Shown in pieces: positions 36,777 through 49,500 of a stretch of 64,000 nt of DNA. The DNA comes from Tanytarsus gracilentus (lineage: Eukaryota > Arthropoda > Insecta > Diptera > Chironomidae). Numbering within the stretch: the stretch's first letter is position 1; every line of letters begins with the position of its first letter. A program made the translations under genes and the position numbers. Where the stretch lies: contig JAXRKN010000039.1 in the NCBI GenBank assembly GCA_038502055.1, positions 124,001-188,000 of the forward strand, in the 5' to 3' direction. The notes beneath the pieces are model-generated. The model saw only the letters and a list, made by a program, of their open reading frames with translations. It was not told where the DNA came from and ran no database searches.

Positions 36777-39700
36777 AATAAAAGTAAAATATTTTTTTAA
36801 CAGTGTATAAAGTGCATTGAATTCGATGCTTCTCATTAGCTTCAACGTTAAGAGAGGCGAGTAGACTTTATCCAGTAAATCATATTTTATAATTATCTCG
36901 ACGACACAGTGTCAACAGTTTAAAATTTCTTCGCTTTCTCCCATAATAGCTTTACCCTGGAATTATGTTTTACCGAAAACCAAAAGAAGTCTGATTAAGG
37001 TTGTGAGATCATAAATTTTCGAAAATTGTCGCAAGATTTTTTAATTCAAGTTTGATATTAAACGTACAACTCGCAACTTTGATGAGCTTGAACTTGATTA
37101 TCGACACCTAAAAATCACAAAAATTATGCAATAGTTAAAATATTTTTCTTATGAAAAATTAAATCATTAATATACCATCACAAACATTAATAAATATGTT
37201 TCTAAAAACTAACGGAAGCATGAACACATTTAGATTTTTATACCAATTCCTGCTAATGTATCAATTTTTTGATAACTTTTTATGTTTTCTCTTTAGAGCT
37301 CTTAGAATTTGAGAAAAATTGATTTTTGTTTAAAAATGCACAGACTATGCGTTATCAACGAGCAGCAGCTGTTTTTTTTCTTAAAAGTATTAAATGCATC
37401 AAATTTTGAATGCATAGAAAAATCCGATTAACATTGTTTCGGCGAGTTGAAGATGTAAAGGCGGTGGTCAAAAATTCATGGTATGCAATTATGATCAATA
37501 ATAGTATGCAAATTTAATGCCTCGTTCGACGTGAAATGAAGACATTAAAGTTTAAATGAGAAAACACCTGTTAAGAACGTCAATTTTATGTTGCGTTCTT
37601 CCTCGCCTCAATTATTAGGCCTCAATTTTAGTAATTGCTACATTTGTGAGAGGGCTTCACATTTTTTGGGAAATATATCGCTTTGAATTCTCGGCGGAAA
37701 TCGCTTTATAGAAAAATATTCATGCGGCATTTCAAAAGCATTAATTTTTGTCTGTGCACTTCTTGCTGATTGAGTATTGTCAAAAGCATTTATAAGTATG
37801 CAAAACATGACTCATAAAATCCTCCGAGAATGGGAATTTCGTGCGTATGCGATTTTAGGGGAAAGTAGCGAATATGTACATCACAACTTTGTATATTAAA
37901 ATGGGGTTAAAAATTCGTAAAACAACTCAATATTATTTCCCGGTCAAATGCTAAAAGGTAATGCATCAACTACCATACATTTCCATTTGAATATGTATAT
38001 TTAATGGTAAGTCAGAGAGTGAGAGTAAATGGTCATTTATCATTTTTTTCTGGTTTCACCCTCACACTCTTTTCCTCTTCTCATGTGATTTCATAGACTG
38101 GTGAATTCTGTCGTCGTCGACGATGTCGCAAAAAAGATTTTGGCCATTCGAATGTTAAAAGGGTCTGACCTTCTGCTTTACTTCATTGTTCTTTTTTTCT
38201 CTCTCACTTACTCTATCTGTCACTGTATTCCGGAGAAAAAAGCAAATGTTTGAACGCTCTCTGCTTGAGAACGAATTCGTATGAATTCTGTGGAGTTGTT
38301 GAAATATAGTCATTAAGGCTTCTAAACTGTTGGAACGATAATTTTATGGTGAATTGCAATTATGAAAAATGTAAAGGGATGTTCCCTGAACCGCTCATAA
38401 AACACTGCTTTAGTACTTTGATAGAGAAAAAAACTATTTTAAATGTAATTTTCCACTACAACATCAACATCGTAATTAAATTCTTTTGCTAATTTCAGCT
38501 CTTTTGCTCCAAGTGCTTTATGCTTTTATTTTACCGCCTCGTTCTCTCTCTCTCTATGGCTTGGTTGCTCATTAAATGTCCATAGCATAATCCAGCGAAA
38601 AATTTAATTTCATATAATGCATTTAACGAACTTTATAATACTGCTCTCTCTCTCGTAAAGTCATAATATGCTATGAGTTTGTAATAAAAAAAGACACAAA
38701 AAAAACGTAAAATTGTTTCTGCAAGTTTTTCAATGCACTGAAAGTTGAATAAAAAGGGACACAATTTTTTTTTCGTCTAAAAGTTATCATTAAATTTATG
38801 TTGGGCCGCGAAAATCGTTAAAATCTCTTCATCATCTGTAGCGTGTTGAAAATGACAAAAACATTGAGTCGAGCGCGTACACGAATACTTTATGACGCTG
38901 AAAATTTCAAATGAACATTCCAACAGCAGCATTTTCTCGTTTTTTTTCTGAATTGCCGGAGCACAAAAATCATGAAAATTTGTAATGCAAAATACCTGTT
39001 CATCACACAGCGTCGACATAAAAGTGAAAAGTTTTTTTACAGACGCGCATAAAAAATAAATGGAATTTTCAAACCTCTAAATGAATATCCGCTTTTGGGT
39101 GCTGATAATTATGCATATATTATTATTTTGCACGCATGCGACATACATTAAAATTATGCCATTAAATATTCCTTAATGATTCTCCATAAAAAGTACCTGG
39201 AAAGTTTGCTTTCTTATGCATATACAGTCCTGAAATTTTAATAACAAAGAATCTTCATGATGAGTTGTATTCGTTGGGTTAAATTACAGGTAAGGATTAC
39301 CTTAAAGAAGCGTTGAAGCTTCATTTAATGTTCAAAGGATTATGAAGGGATTACTACTTATTATACTGCAAACATTTTCTTGCTTCTTTCTTGCTTCTCT
39401 CTCATAGCGAGTCAAAATTGAGAGTGGGTCAAAAAAGGCATCTCATTAAAATTCCATAAATGTTTAATTATTTTCTTTCTCTCCAAATTTACGTTGGTTA
39501 ATAGAGTGTAATAAATTTTATTTGGGTATGTGATATGAGGACGGCGAAGGCACGTTTAAGTACCCATGTACGTATGTGGGTAATAATATATGAGCATTCA
39601 TGAATACATTTTGCAAATTGGGTTCACTCAATCATCTTTACAGTCAAGTGAATTTCAATGACCAACCAACCTCCAGTCATTTGAAATAAAAAATCATACA

Positions 39701-40825
39701 GAATCTAAATTTAATGATAATAATTGTAAAACCATTGAAAAATTGTTCCCTCCATTGAATTGTGTGCCATAAATTTTGCGAGAGGAAGTAATTTAAAATT
39801 CTATTATTGCCTAAAAATGCAGTATAAAATTTTCCCCATTGTTATTACTCCAAAAGTACCAAACTTTTTTCTATCTCGAGAGAAAGTTTTTTCTTGTTTA
39901 TCAATTTTCATACCCTACATACTTTTTTGAGTGCAGAACATTTTGTATACATTTTATTTTGCATAAAACATGCTCAAAGTAAAAATTTGCTATCAGTTTT
40001 CAGTGCAGTGAAAATACTTTTTTTCTCCTCCCGATTTTAAATGAACTGTAAATTTTTGCAAACATTGCAGAAATAATAACCAGTGCAATAAAAAGTTTAC
40101 TATATTGAACTAATGCTGCACCGAGTGACATCACATTAATGTGGTAAATTTAATTTAATCAGCACATTTGAATGAACTCGATATGTGCAAGGTTTCTTGC
40201 TTTCAGCAAATTTTCAAAATTTAAATTTATCGGAAAATTTTGCTATGCACACATTTCGATGCACATGGACTATGTGAGTTCAAAATTAATTTTCTAGATC
40301 TAATTCTTATCGTCATCGTCATTATTTCTTCTTCTTCTTTGAGTGAAAATTTGCATCGGAGCGAGTTGAGTGCACTTTGAAATCAATACTGTATAATTGA
40401 AATTTACGCTTAAACACCCATGCTAAATTTGCTAGCTCGAGAAAACCTATTTCAATTCTTCGATAATATAAATAGAAACATTCAAAGTAAACTTAATTGA
40501 AAATTTTACCTCACACAAAACTAGTTAAATAAGCAAAAGAAAAGGAGAGAGAGAAAGAGTCAAGAGCATGAAAGTGAAATTTTAGTAGTTTGTCGCGCTC
40601 TCAAGAGTGCTCTTTAAAAATAAAAAATAAAAGTTTTGCAAAGAGCTTAGAGAGCTCATGCTGCTAATGTGATAATTCATTGTTTATTTTCTCCATCAGA
40701 AACAAACAAGTCTAAAGTCAACGGCAAAAAAAGCAGTAGTTATAGTCGAGATTCCACTGAATGCGCACACATTTTTAAAGTTGGTGAAAAAAAAGAACTC
40801 AGAAATATTTTAAAGGCAGTAAAAA

Positions 40826-41755
40826 ATGCTCAAGCGACTACAAGTTTTGGCAATTTTGTTTTCTTTTTTTCACTGTTGTCTACAGCAGCGACGAATTTAC
40901 AATGGTGATACTGCAAAACAGAAACAATTTCCCTACATTGTAAATGTTCGGGGACCTATGACATGCGGTGGAGCTCTTCTAAATAAAAAGTAATTAATAT
41001 TTATGTTTCTTTTGTAGTTTACGATTAAAAATTTTTTAACACAGATATGTTCTCACCGCAGGTCATTGTCTTATGGACGCTTATGATAATGAAGAAGTGA
41101 CTGTGATTTTGGGTGCTCATAACTACTATGATAACGGAGAGAAGGGAAGAGTGCGATTGAAATCACGAAAATATTGGAAACATGAAAAGTTTACATTTCC
41201 TTCGGCCGAAAACGATATTGCAATTGTAGAGCTTCCAGAAGAAGTAACTTTCACAGACTCCATTCAGCCTATAAAAATATCCACAAAAGAAAATATTGAA
41301 AATGAAAAAGACTTGATTGTTGTGTTGGCTGGATGGGGTTTGAGAAATGGAGAACACATGCCGGCAGAACATCTTCAAACAGCTCGAATGAAGCTGATTT
41401 CCCACGATGCCTGCGTCAAATTTAAAGACTATTACGTTGAGAAGGTGACAAAAAATAACATTTGTGCAATGGGTTATGAGAATCAACCGGGAAAAGCAAT
41501 CATGCCATGTGATGGCGACAGTGGATCACCACTAGGTAATTTTTTGTATCTGAGAATATTTTTTGAATTTTTCTAAATTTTTATACAGTCCTAGCAAGCA
41601 CTCAAGAGCTAATTGGCGTCACGAGCTTTATTAAAGACGCAGAAAATGGAACGAGCAATGGAAATGACTGCAAAACCGAAAAAGCTCCCGCAGTTTTTGT
41701 TCGAATTGCTCCATATTTAAATTGGATAACTGAAAAAACTGGAATAAAATTTTAA
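40826..41755 (+). CDS. Secreted chymotrypsin-fold serine protease (S1A) with unusual specificity pocket
   Basis: Three exons, 40826-40989, 41045-41535, 41589-41755; 273 residues. Signal peptide at about 1-19 (QVLAILFSFFHCC). The zymogen would be cut after RR23 to give IYNGD (usually IVGG). The catalytic triad is present: His62 in TAGHC, Asp112 in ENDIAIVEL, Ser214 in CDGDSGSP. The three disulfides typical of invertebrate chymotrypsins can be paired: TC/GHC, DAC/NIC and PCDG/NDCK. By chymotrypsin numbering the S1 pocket has Met at 189, Ile at 216 and Ala at 226, and Gly197 is Ser. It is therefore not trypsin-like; a hydrophobic or narrowed pocket is inferred. There are no clip or other accessory domains. 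The short form with a brief propeptide suits a digestive or similar secreted enzyme. It stands alone in a gene-poor region, with tens of kilobases to the next gene on either side. Confidence 0.93.
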
Positions 41756-41857
41756 AGTCAAGCCTACAATTTCTCACTGTAAACATAAATTCGGATTTAT
41801 TCTAGGTGTCAATAATCCATGAAACCATCAATAGATAATATATTTTGTTGTCATAGC

Positions 41858-41863
41858 AATAAA
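41858..41863 (+). terminator. poly(A) signal AATAAA for the serine protease
   Basis: 103 bp after the protease stop codon, in an otherwise gene-free stretch. Confidence 0.5.
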
Positions 41864-44800
41864 GTATTTGTAAGCCAAGGATGAGTATCATTATCGTCGC
41901 AAAGGGATTACTGTATGCTGAAGATCATCATCTCCAGTTTTCCACTTTCCATGAACAAGATATCATCATCGCTTCGTCATATCATATGAACCATAAAATG
42001 AGGATTTTCTCTCAATCATGACGGTGTTGTGTAATGAATATCGACGATGTGTGAAAGTGAAACCTTTTTCAAAATCAGCACAAAAAGTAAATTGGTGATG
42101 CTAGAAAGTTCAATTCAAATTTTTGCGAGATTTTTAAAAGTCATACTAGTTAGACTTTATAGAAATCAATACATAGAAGGAATAAGAGACGAGAATGACA
42201 TCCAATTTGATTGATACAGAAAAAAGATCATCGAACGAACGTCAGTCAATCATTCATCGGTTCGACATTCAATTTATTCTGATTGCAAAATGCTCTGATT
42301 AAAATGCACAAAATGTTACGTAAAAAAGTCTGTGTGTTTGTGTGTGCATGCGAAATAAATCTCTTTTATCGAAATTTTTTTTTGATAGTGCGAATATTTT
42401 TTTATTTTCAATATTTTAATATCAAAGATTTATTTGTGTATGCATCGGGGAGGAAGGCACACTTGTGCATGCGTTTTTATGTTGTCGAGTGTTGAGATTA
42501 AAAAATCATTCTGAAAATGTGTTGGCTCAGATAATTTTAGAGCGTGTGGTACCGTGCGAAAATGACATTGATGAGGGAGAGACCAGACTTTATCTCTTAC
42601 AAGCATTTCACATTAACACTCTCCACATTTGCCTGGGGAATTTTTTCACACGTCACATCATCACAACAAAATTCCTCACTGGTGCGGAAAAAGTTTTCGC
42701 AACAATTATATTTTATTTTTGAAATGAGGAAAAAGTTTTACTTTTTCTATATCAACATCAATCGCAAAAAGTTTTAGGGACATGTATACATAAATTATTC
42801 ATAAAGCCTGCAAACAGCGAGAAATTTTTTGTACAGAAAAAGTTTTTCTCGTTAAAAAAATTTGACATCTTTGAGATGCATGCATGAACAATTTTAAAAC
42901 AAATCAATATTTTTTTACTCGCAAATAAACACTTAATATTTTTTTTTGAAAATTACGACTAAATAATGAATTTCCTTGAATCAAAAATATCAAGACGCGT
43001 TCTGCACCTGCTCAATTTTATTTAATGTCTCAATTTGTGTACTCTGCTTTGAAATGAGAATTATTATAGTGTTTCTTCTCTCATCTCCTTCGGCGCAATG
43101 TTCTTGTCTTAGCTCCTCATTCCCTCACTTCATCATGATTTCTTTTTCTTTTAAACTTACAGTCTGACTGCAATGCGCATTCATTATAAATATTTATTAA
43201 TTAATTTACACAAAGGCAATGAAGAGCGGGAAGAAAATACGCGATGAAAGAGTGCAAAATTAATCGTAAAGGTCTGCAGTTTAATGACTAATGAAGTGAG
43301 CGAGTAGTACATGAAAAGCCACTAATTAGCACGCTCTGTCGTCCGCAAGATTTTTTATTCATTTTAAAGGCATTCGTCATCGCAAAAAATGCACACAAGA
43401 GCTAACTAAGCTTGAAAAATTGATTATGATGCAAGACGACTTCCTACCATGTCATGCCGGTTGGAATGGCATTTTCAATGGTGTACCTCAAAAGCAGCAT
43501 GACTCCAATCACCAGCCAATTAAAAAAACGACCACATTCGATCATCGTCCTTCCACTTATTTCTTCTCTACAGAACCCTGTTTTCTCGGAGTCGGATCCA
43601 CAAAAAGAAACTGAAAAAAAAGAGAGAAGTATAAAGTTTATGCGTTTCAGGTAAACATGCATCAGTTAGTTGCATCTCTAATCATCAAGTTGAAAACTAT
43701 ATTTTGGCAGGTGAATTTATCTCAAGGGGTGTCGGCATCGTGCAGTGTTAAAGTAGATTGATGTTTTTATTTTTCAAAGGAGATGTCTTAATCACGTTTT
43801 CTTCCATGAAAAACAAAGGTGATGTATCAAGCGAAGCCTATAAATTATATCCTCCACTCGATCTGCAATTTATGTGAAAAATATCTCATTTTATGGTAGA
43901 TGGTGTGAGAGAGAGAGAGAAAAAAGAGAGTTCAATTTAAATCTCAAATATTGCCCGGGATGATGATTTTGTGATGACAGAAGAGAGAATAGAAAAAATC
44001 CTCGACAACACAATGCCATAGCGATGGCGATGAAGCATCTGCAATTATTCCCACGAAAATTTTAAGCTGATCTTGCTGTTTCGCAATTTTACCTTCGTAG
44101 ATAGCATAAGCCTCACAACTGTGAAATTTGTTGTTCTCTCAAAGCTGTTGAAATTAGAGAGGCGACGACGAGGGAAAATGAAGAAGTGAAATGATTTATT
44201 TTCCAACAATTTTCCACTTTCACGCCATCGCTTTATTGATGCCTTCAACGCTTTTAGAGGGGATAAATTTATTGAGTATTAGTGTCCAGGCAAACACCAA
44301 GGGGCACATAAGAGGTTTATAAGGTATGAAAACTAATTTGAATATTTTCAATTACTACATTGCACCGTGTTTCATAAATCCCCTAGAAAAAAAAAGAAAT
44401 CTTTCAATTTCATTTCAATCTGGAATCAAAACGCGGAAAACAGGTGCAACATTCCAGATTATATTTGATTGGAATTCAAAAAACTCACTTGCAAAGCAAA
44501 CGTCAAAAGTTTTGCATTTTGAAAATTGAATTTCCACATTCATAAAAATGTGAACGAGAGACTCTCTCGTTTGCGTTATCGATAACAAAAAAACTCGCTG
44601 CTAGCAGCTTCGATAAAAGAAAACTTTTTTCAAATTGAATTTATAATCTTTGGGAAGAAGAAGAAAGGGAAAATTTCGTATCCGATTGCAAAAGTTGGAA
44701 TGGAATTTATTTATTTTGCTTCCACAATATTGCGCTTTAAAAAAATTCCTCGACGACATAGGATTAAGCTTTGATCGTAAAGTTTATCCCACAAATTTCT

Positions 44801-45736
44801 TAACGAAGTATTAAACTTCACATTTCCCTCCATTTGTGGCGAGCATGGTCGCTCTATTCTCACATCTCTATTTTGTTATGTGGTGTTTAAGCGAAGCCAT
44901 TTTCGCTTTTTGCATGCCATTAAAATTTAATTTTCACGAGCTTAACTATAGATAGGGGATTTCACACATTTTTTTAACGTTCTACATTTTTCGGAGCAAA
45001 ATCATAACCCGCGAATTGGATATAAGAAAACAATGGCAATTTTCTTATTTCGTAAAGTGATTTTTATAGAGGCGAAAAAAACAACATGGGAAATGTTGTC
45101 GTTTTATTGCGGGAATCTGAATTGTATATGAAATGAAGAAATCAAATGGATGAGAGCACCCGAGCGGAACGTTTATGAGTGCTGTGTTAAGGTTTCGTTT
45201 TAAAATGCACAATTAAATCCCGCCTTTTGTTCTTTTCCATCATGATTGTGCTTCGTTTTTTGAATATACATCTTACTTTTTCTCTCTCTTCAGAGATGGG
45301 TAAAATTACAAATTACAAAAAATTGGAAATGGACAATGGAAAATCAAAACATGGAAAATTACATGATTTTTTAAAAATAAATTAATTAATAATTTTTAAT
45401 TAAAATTTTAAAGTGTGAAAGACAAAGTGATGGCTATAATAATAATTATAATCATTCACATGTGTTTCCAGGCGCGTTTTGTGAAATTGGTTAAAATTGA
45501 GACGTGCATCAAAAGGCTTGTAATTAAGCGCCGAAAAGTATCCGCTCCAGTTTTTATTATTATTATTACTTTTTTCGTAAAAACCCCTATCATCCCTCAA
45601 CGTGACCATTTTCGTCTAAATAGACTTTTTAATTAAAATATTATATGGCGGCGGCATTTCCTTAAATATGACACTAACTAAACTTTTGTGTGTATACCAT
45701 AATTAGAGGCGCAATTCACACGACAAAATTTATTAC

Positions 45737-45744
45737 ATTTTTTC
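45737..45744. repeat. Target site duplication, left copy
   Basis: ATTTTTTC, identical to 46550-46557 on the other side of the element. Eight base pairs is the length made by hAT transposases. The low complexity of the sequence weakens it slightly as evidence. Confidence 0.8.
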
Positions 45745-46549
45745 TAGAGGTTGGGGCCGGTGTACCGGTTTCGGTATTCACCGGTAAATACCGTTCAGTT
45801 TTCAACACCGGAATCCCGTAAAAAAAAGTTCGGTATCCCGGTATTAACAAATTATCAAATCTTAAATTTTTTTATCGTTATTTTAAAAAAAAATAATTAA
45901 ACAATCTTCAAGAGCATCCTGAGAGAGAAATCTCAAGGCATCTCTCAAAAATTGAACATCTGATGGACTGATGACATTATTTTTTTTATATAAATAAATT
46001 ATATTAATTAAATTTATGTATAAAATGATATATTTTATTTTTTAAATTAATAAGATTTTTTTCTATTGGAAAAAGTTAAGTTTAGTTGTAAAAGTGTTTG
46101 AGGAGAAAAAAATAAAGTGTATAAAAATCGTGTCTGTTCGGTAATAAAAATATTTAAAGTAATAATTAAGTGTGAAATTAATCAGCCATGAGAAGTTTTG
46201 TTTGGGAATATTATAGCTCCGCTATATATTTTTCAAAGCAAAGTACTAAGGTGATAAGGCTCAGTGTAAAAAGTGTCAAGATGTTTTAAAATGTCTCAAA
46301 AAAACGAAGTTCTTTAAGCGATAAAAATGTTAATGCTCTTGTTTTTTTGAAACATTTTTTTAAGCATCATGATTAGTATTTACTCTTTTAGTAAAATTCG
46401 TAAAATAAATAAAAAGACGAACACGAAGTGTTAAAATTAAATTATTTGACTTTTATTTGAATACCGTTCGGTATCCCGGGAAACCGGTATTTTAGCTTTT
46501 CAATACCGGAATACCGAAATTTCAAAAACCGGTGTATCCCCAACCTCTA
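45745..46549. mobile_element. Non-autonomous hAT-type transposon (MITE), 805 bp
   Basis: The ends form terminal inverted repeats: the left end reads TAGAGGTTGGGG and the right end is its exact reverse complement (12 of 12). A looser inverted similarity then continues, with GTGTACCGGTTTCGGTATTC on the left matching the right end at intervals. Both ends are studded with CCGGTA/TACCGG motifs, about ten in all and clustered in the outer 110 bp; the middle has none. Subterminal repeats of this kind are transposase-binding sites in hAT elements. An 8-bp duplication (ATTTTTTC) flanks it exactly. No transposase frame or remnant was found inside, so it must have been mobilised in trans. The CGGTA-rich ends stand out sharply from the AT-rich surroundings. 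The superfamily call rests on the duplication length and TIR form. Confidence 0.87.
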
Positions 46550-46557
46550 ATTTTTTC
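46550..46557. repeat. Target site duplication, right copy
   Basis: ATTTTTTC, identical to 45737-45744, directly abutting the right terminal inverted repeat. Confidence 0.8.
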
Positions 46558-49500
46558 TCCAAATGGCGAAAAGAGAGAAATGCAATCATCTAAATGAATT
46601 GTAAATTACAGAGGATGCAGACGCAGTGCAAATAGAAATAGTGTAAAACTTTAAATTCTCTCACATTTGGCACTTTTCCATATCTTGCATTTGCTTTATC
46701 ATCATTGCACAGCAGCTCGCACCAGTTTTTTCGCTCGCTTGCCTTTTTCAGCACTTTTCCTGACGAAATGGAATGAAATGAAATTAGGGGCAGACACAAG
46801 TCACTGCTGCTTTCAACACTTTAGAAATTTATTTTCCACAGAATTGTCTTATCTCTATTTTCTCATGAATTCACATTTTCATTCAAAAATTTGATTGCGG
46901 TAAGTATAACAGCATCACGATCAACTCAAAAGTAAGATTTTTCATTAAATAATCACTAATTATGTATTTAATTCGAATTTACTAAAAAATTGATAAAAGT
47001 CCCTCATCGAAAAGTGTTGTCATGACAATAATGGAAATGTAGAAAAGTTATAAGTTAAATCTGTTAAATAACAGCGTCGATGAATGGAAGGGATGAAAAA
47101 TATTTTTTTATGAGAAAAAGAGGGGCTTAAGAAACTCTCGTCTATTCAAGTGAGTGAATGAATCTGCAAAAGCAACAACAATCTGTCAATGTACACACTC
47201 TTGAATTTTCAAGTGGAAAATCGAAAAGAAATTTTATGTGTAGGAGAAAAGAAGGTGGAAGAGATAGAAATTTATTTATTATGTCGATATACACACTTCA
47301 CTTCTTCCCTTAACACACTCCCACTCGAAACGCTCACACACACGTTCCCTCTTTGATTAGGCTTTCTTATCATACAACTCTCATCTCCTGTCTGCATTCA
47401 CTCGCTTTTTTCACTTACTTTCTTTTTCTCCCACTTACTCATACCTCCTCATTCATTTATTCATTCATTCGTTTCTTATCAAAATCAGAAAATTTAATTT
47501 ACTTAAAAAAATATTTACCTAAGGACTTTAACGGATTTTCTATGAATAGAATACGGAGTGTAAAGTGCACAGAAGAAAAATACGTCCATAAGGGAATTAA
47601 AATGATGTAGGGTTGGTTACCATCATCACGGCTTTTCTTGTTGGATAAAATGGTTAAAAGCATTTCTTTCGTTTGCATTTAAAATTACATTAAAAATTCT
47701 CTGTGAAGGTATAAATTCATTATGTGTGAAGCCGAAAGGAGAGTTTGCGATAAAGGTTGATAATATTTTCACAAAAGAAAGAGTTTTTCTTTTTAATTAG
47801 AAAAGGTTTATTTTAGAGCACACCACGTTGGGTTTAAATTAATTATAAGTTTTTTTTGTTGTAGAAAATCTTAAGCAAATAAATAATGTTGAAACTATAC
47901 ATATTCAAATTTATCCATGCCTAACGAGAATGACGATTTATATTAATGGCATGGGAAGTAGCAAGTTTGTGTGTGGGTAATCAAAGAAACCACAAACCAT
48001 TTGTTAGCAATATACTTTTTCATTAGACGTACACATTTCTATCTAGAAGAAATAATAGGAGACTAACAGAGACAACAGAAAAGGAACATCATGCCGGAGG
48101 TGGTAGGAAATGGTAGTTAATTACTTGATTTCACGTTGATTAGGATTTAAACAAAGTAATAAAATTCGATGACTTGACAAGAAATTGAATTACTTCTCGC
48201 TCCCTCCTATAGTCATTTTGTGTTGTTTAATCTTCATTAAATTAGATGGTGGGCATTGTAATTTGTTGTTGAAACAAAAATGCATTATGAACCGCCGCAG
48301 TGCATAATGTTTACCTTTTCCGCTGTTTCCTTTTCAATAAGTTTATATGACTATGAGAAATTAGGATGTTTACGTATCTCCGATGGATTAATTTGTTCCC
48401 TATCTAACGCTTACAAAGCAAATCCAAATATTGCATGAGGATAAAAGGAATGGTGGGTGCGTGTGTATATTGCGTGAACAAACAAGGAAAGAATAAATTT
48501 AGAATTTAAATTGGGATTCATCTTTGCCATTTGCTCTTGGCATTTCAATTATTTTCCCTTCAAACCCACCCTACTTCACTTTGTGACTTTTTTCTTCTCG
48601 CCTCGATCAAAATCACAACCACAAACTCTTTCCGCGGCAATGATTCAGTTGAGACTCTCTCATATTGCTTATTGAGTGAAGGATGTGTTAATGCGAAATT
48701 TTTGGCATTTGATTAATTTTCTACTCGCAACCCCTAAAACCAATAACTGTATAAAAAATGAATTTTGTCGCTTCCAAATGGCAACATTTTTCTTCATTTG
48801 ATACTTCAACCCCTGCATTATTACTGCTGCTGAAAAGGGGTTCAACAGAGAAAAAAATATAGTGTGATTTCTCCTGTGCTATAAAAATAAACTGATAGTG
48901 AATAATGGAAAGAAATCAAGTGCACTGACGTTTCCACCCAGCTTATTTCATTTCCCTCTTCACTCTTTTTTTAATAAACTCTCTGCACATCAATTTCAAA
49001 CATTTGTCCTCGCTTCGTCTGTTGAAAAAAAACGCGCGTACAAATATTCTCAAGTTTAAATTTTTTAATTAAATTTTCTCATCCAAATGGCATGGCAGCG
49101 CCAGCAGTCGTCGAAAAGCGTGACATTAAATTTAAAACTTTTAAACTTTTCTCATACACATGAAATCCTTCCAAATACACGTCAGCTCTTGCTTATTGAT
49201 TCCGCATAAGCTTAATAAGATTTTAATTTTACTTTACTTCTCTCTTTAATTGACAGCCGATTCGATTCCTAATTAAGACATTAAAAAGTACTTAAGTTTA
49301 ATACGCAAACAAACATCCTTAAGCTCCTCCACTGACTCAAAGATGTTTGCTTCATTTCGATAATTGGCGAAATTACTCATCTTTGCGTGTGCTGTTCTTC
49401 TCCACATATTTTCGTCGTGTGCAGACGTACATATATATATTCAATCCTGCTGCTGGAGGGAAGACTAATGTTCAACGAACGGGAAAGAGAAAAATGTGTA

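Larger units (their letters stand above)
29501..40825. other. Gene-free AT-rich tract, second part
   Basis: No supported coding sequence. The longest open frame (34746-35159, 137 codons) is Phe/His/Leu-rich with no motif or signal and looks like chance. Contents noted are a foldback at about 29510-29612 and a perfect 15-bp AT stem at 36738-36776. No transposase fragment, tRNA or known microRNA was recognised by eye. Confidence 0.55.
41756..45744. other. Gene-free stretch between the protease and the hAT element
   Basis: After the protease 3' UTR there is no coding sequence I can support. Open frames of 60-107 codons have no family motif. A short GA run lies at about 43907-43922. Nothing else stands out. 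Confidence 0.5.

Noticed and set aside
40669..40908. 79-codon frame overlapping the protease start
   Set aside because: It is out of frame with the protease. The frame starting at 40826 gives a signal peptide, the catalytic triad and correct splicing.
45745..46549. Considered as a CRISPR array, viral insert or degenerate coding gene because of its sharp compositional contrast
   Set aside because: The inverted ends, subterminal motifs and 8-bp duplication explain it fully as a hAT-type MITE.
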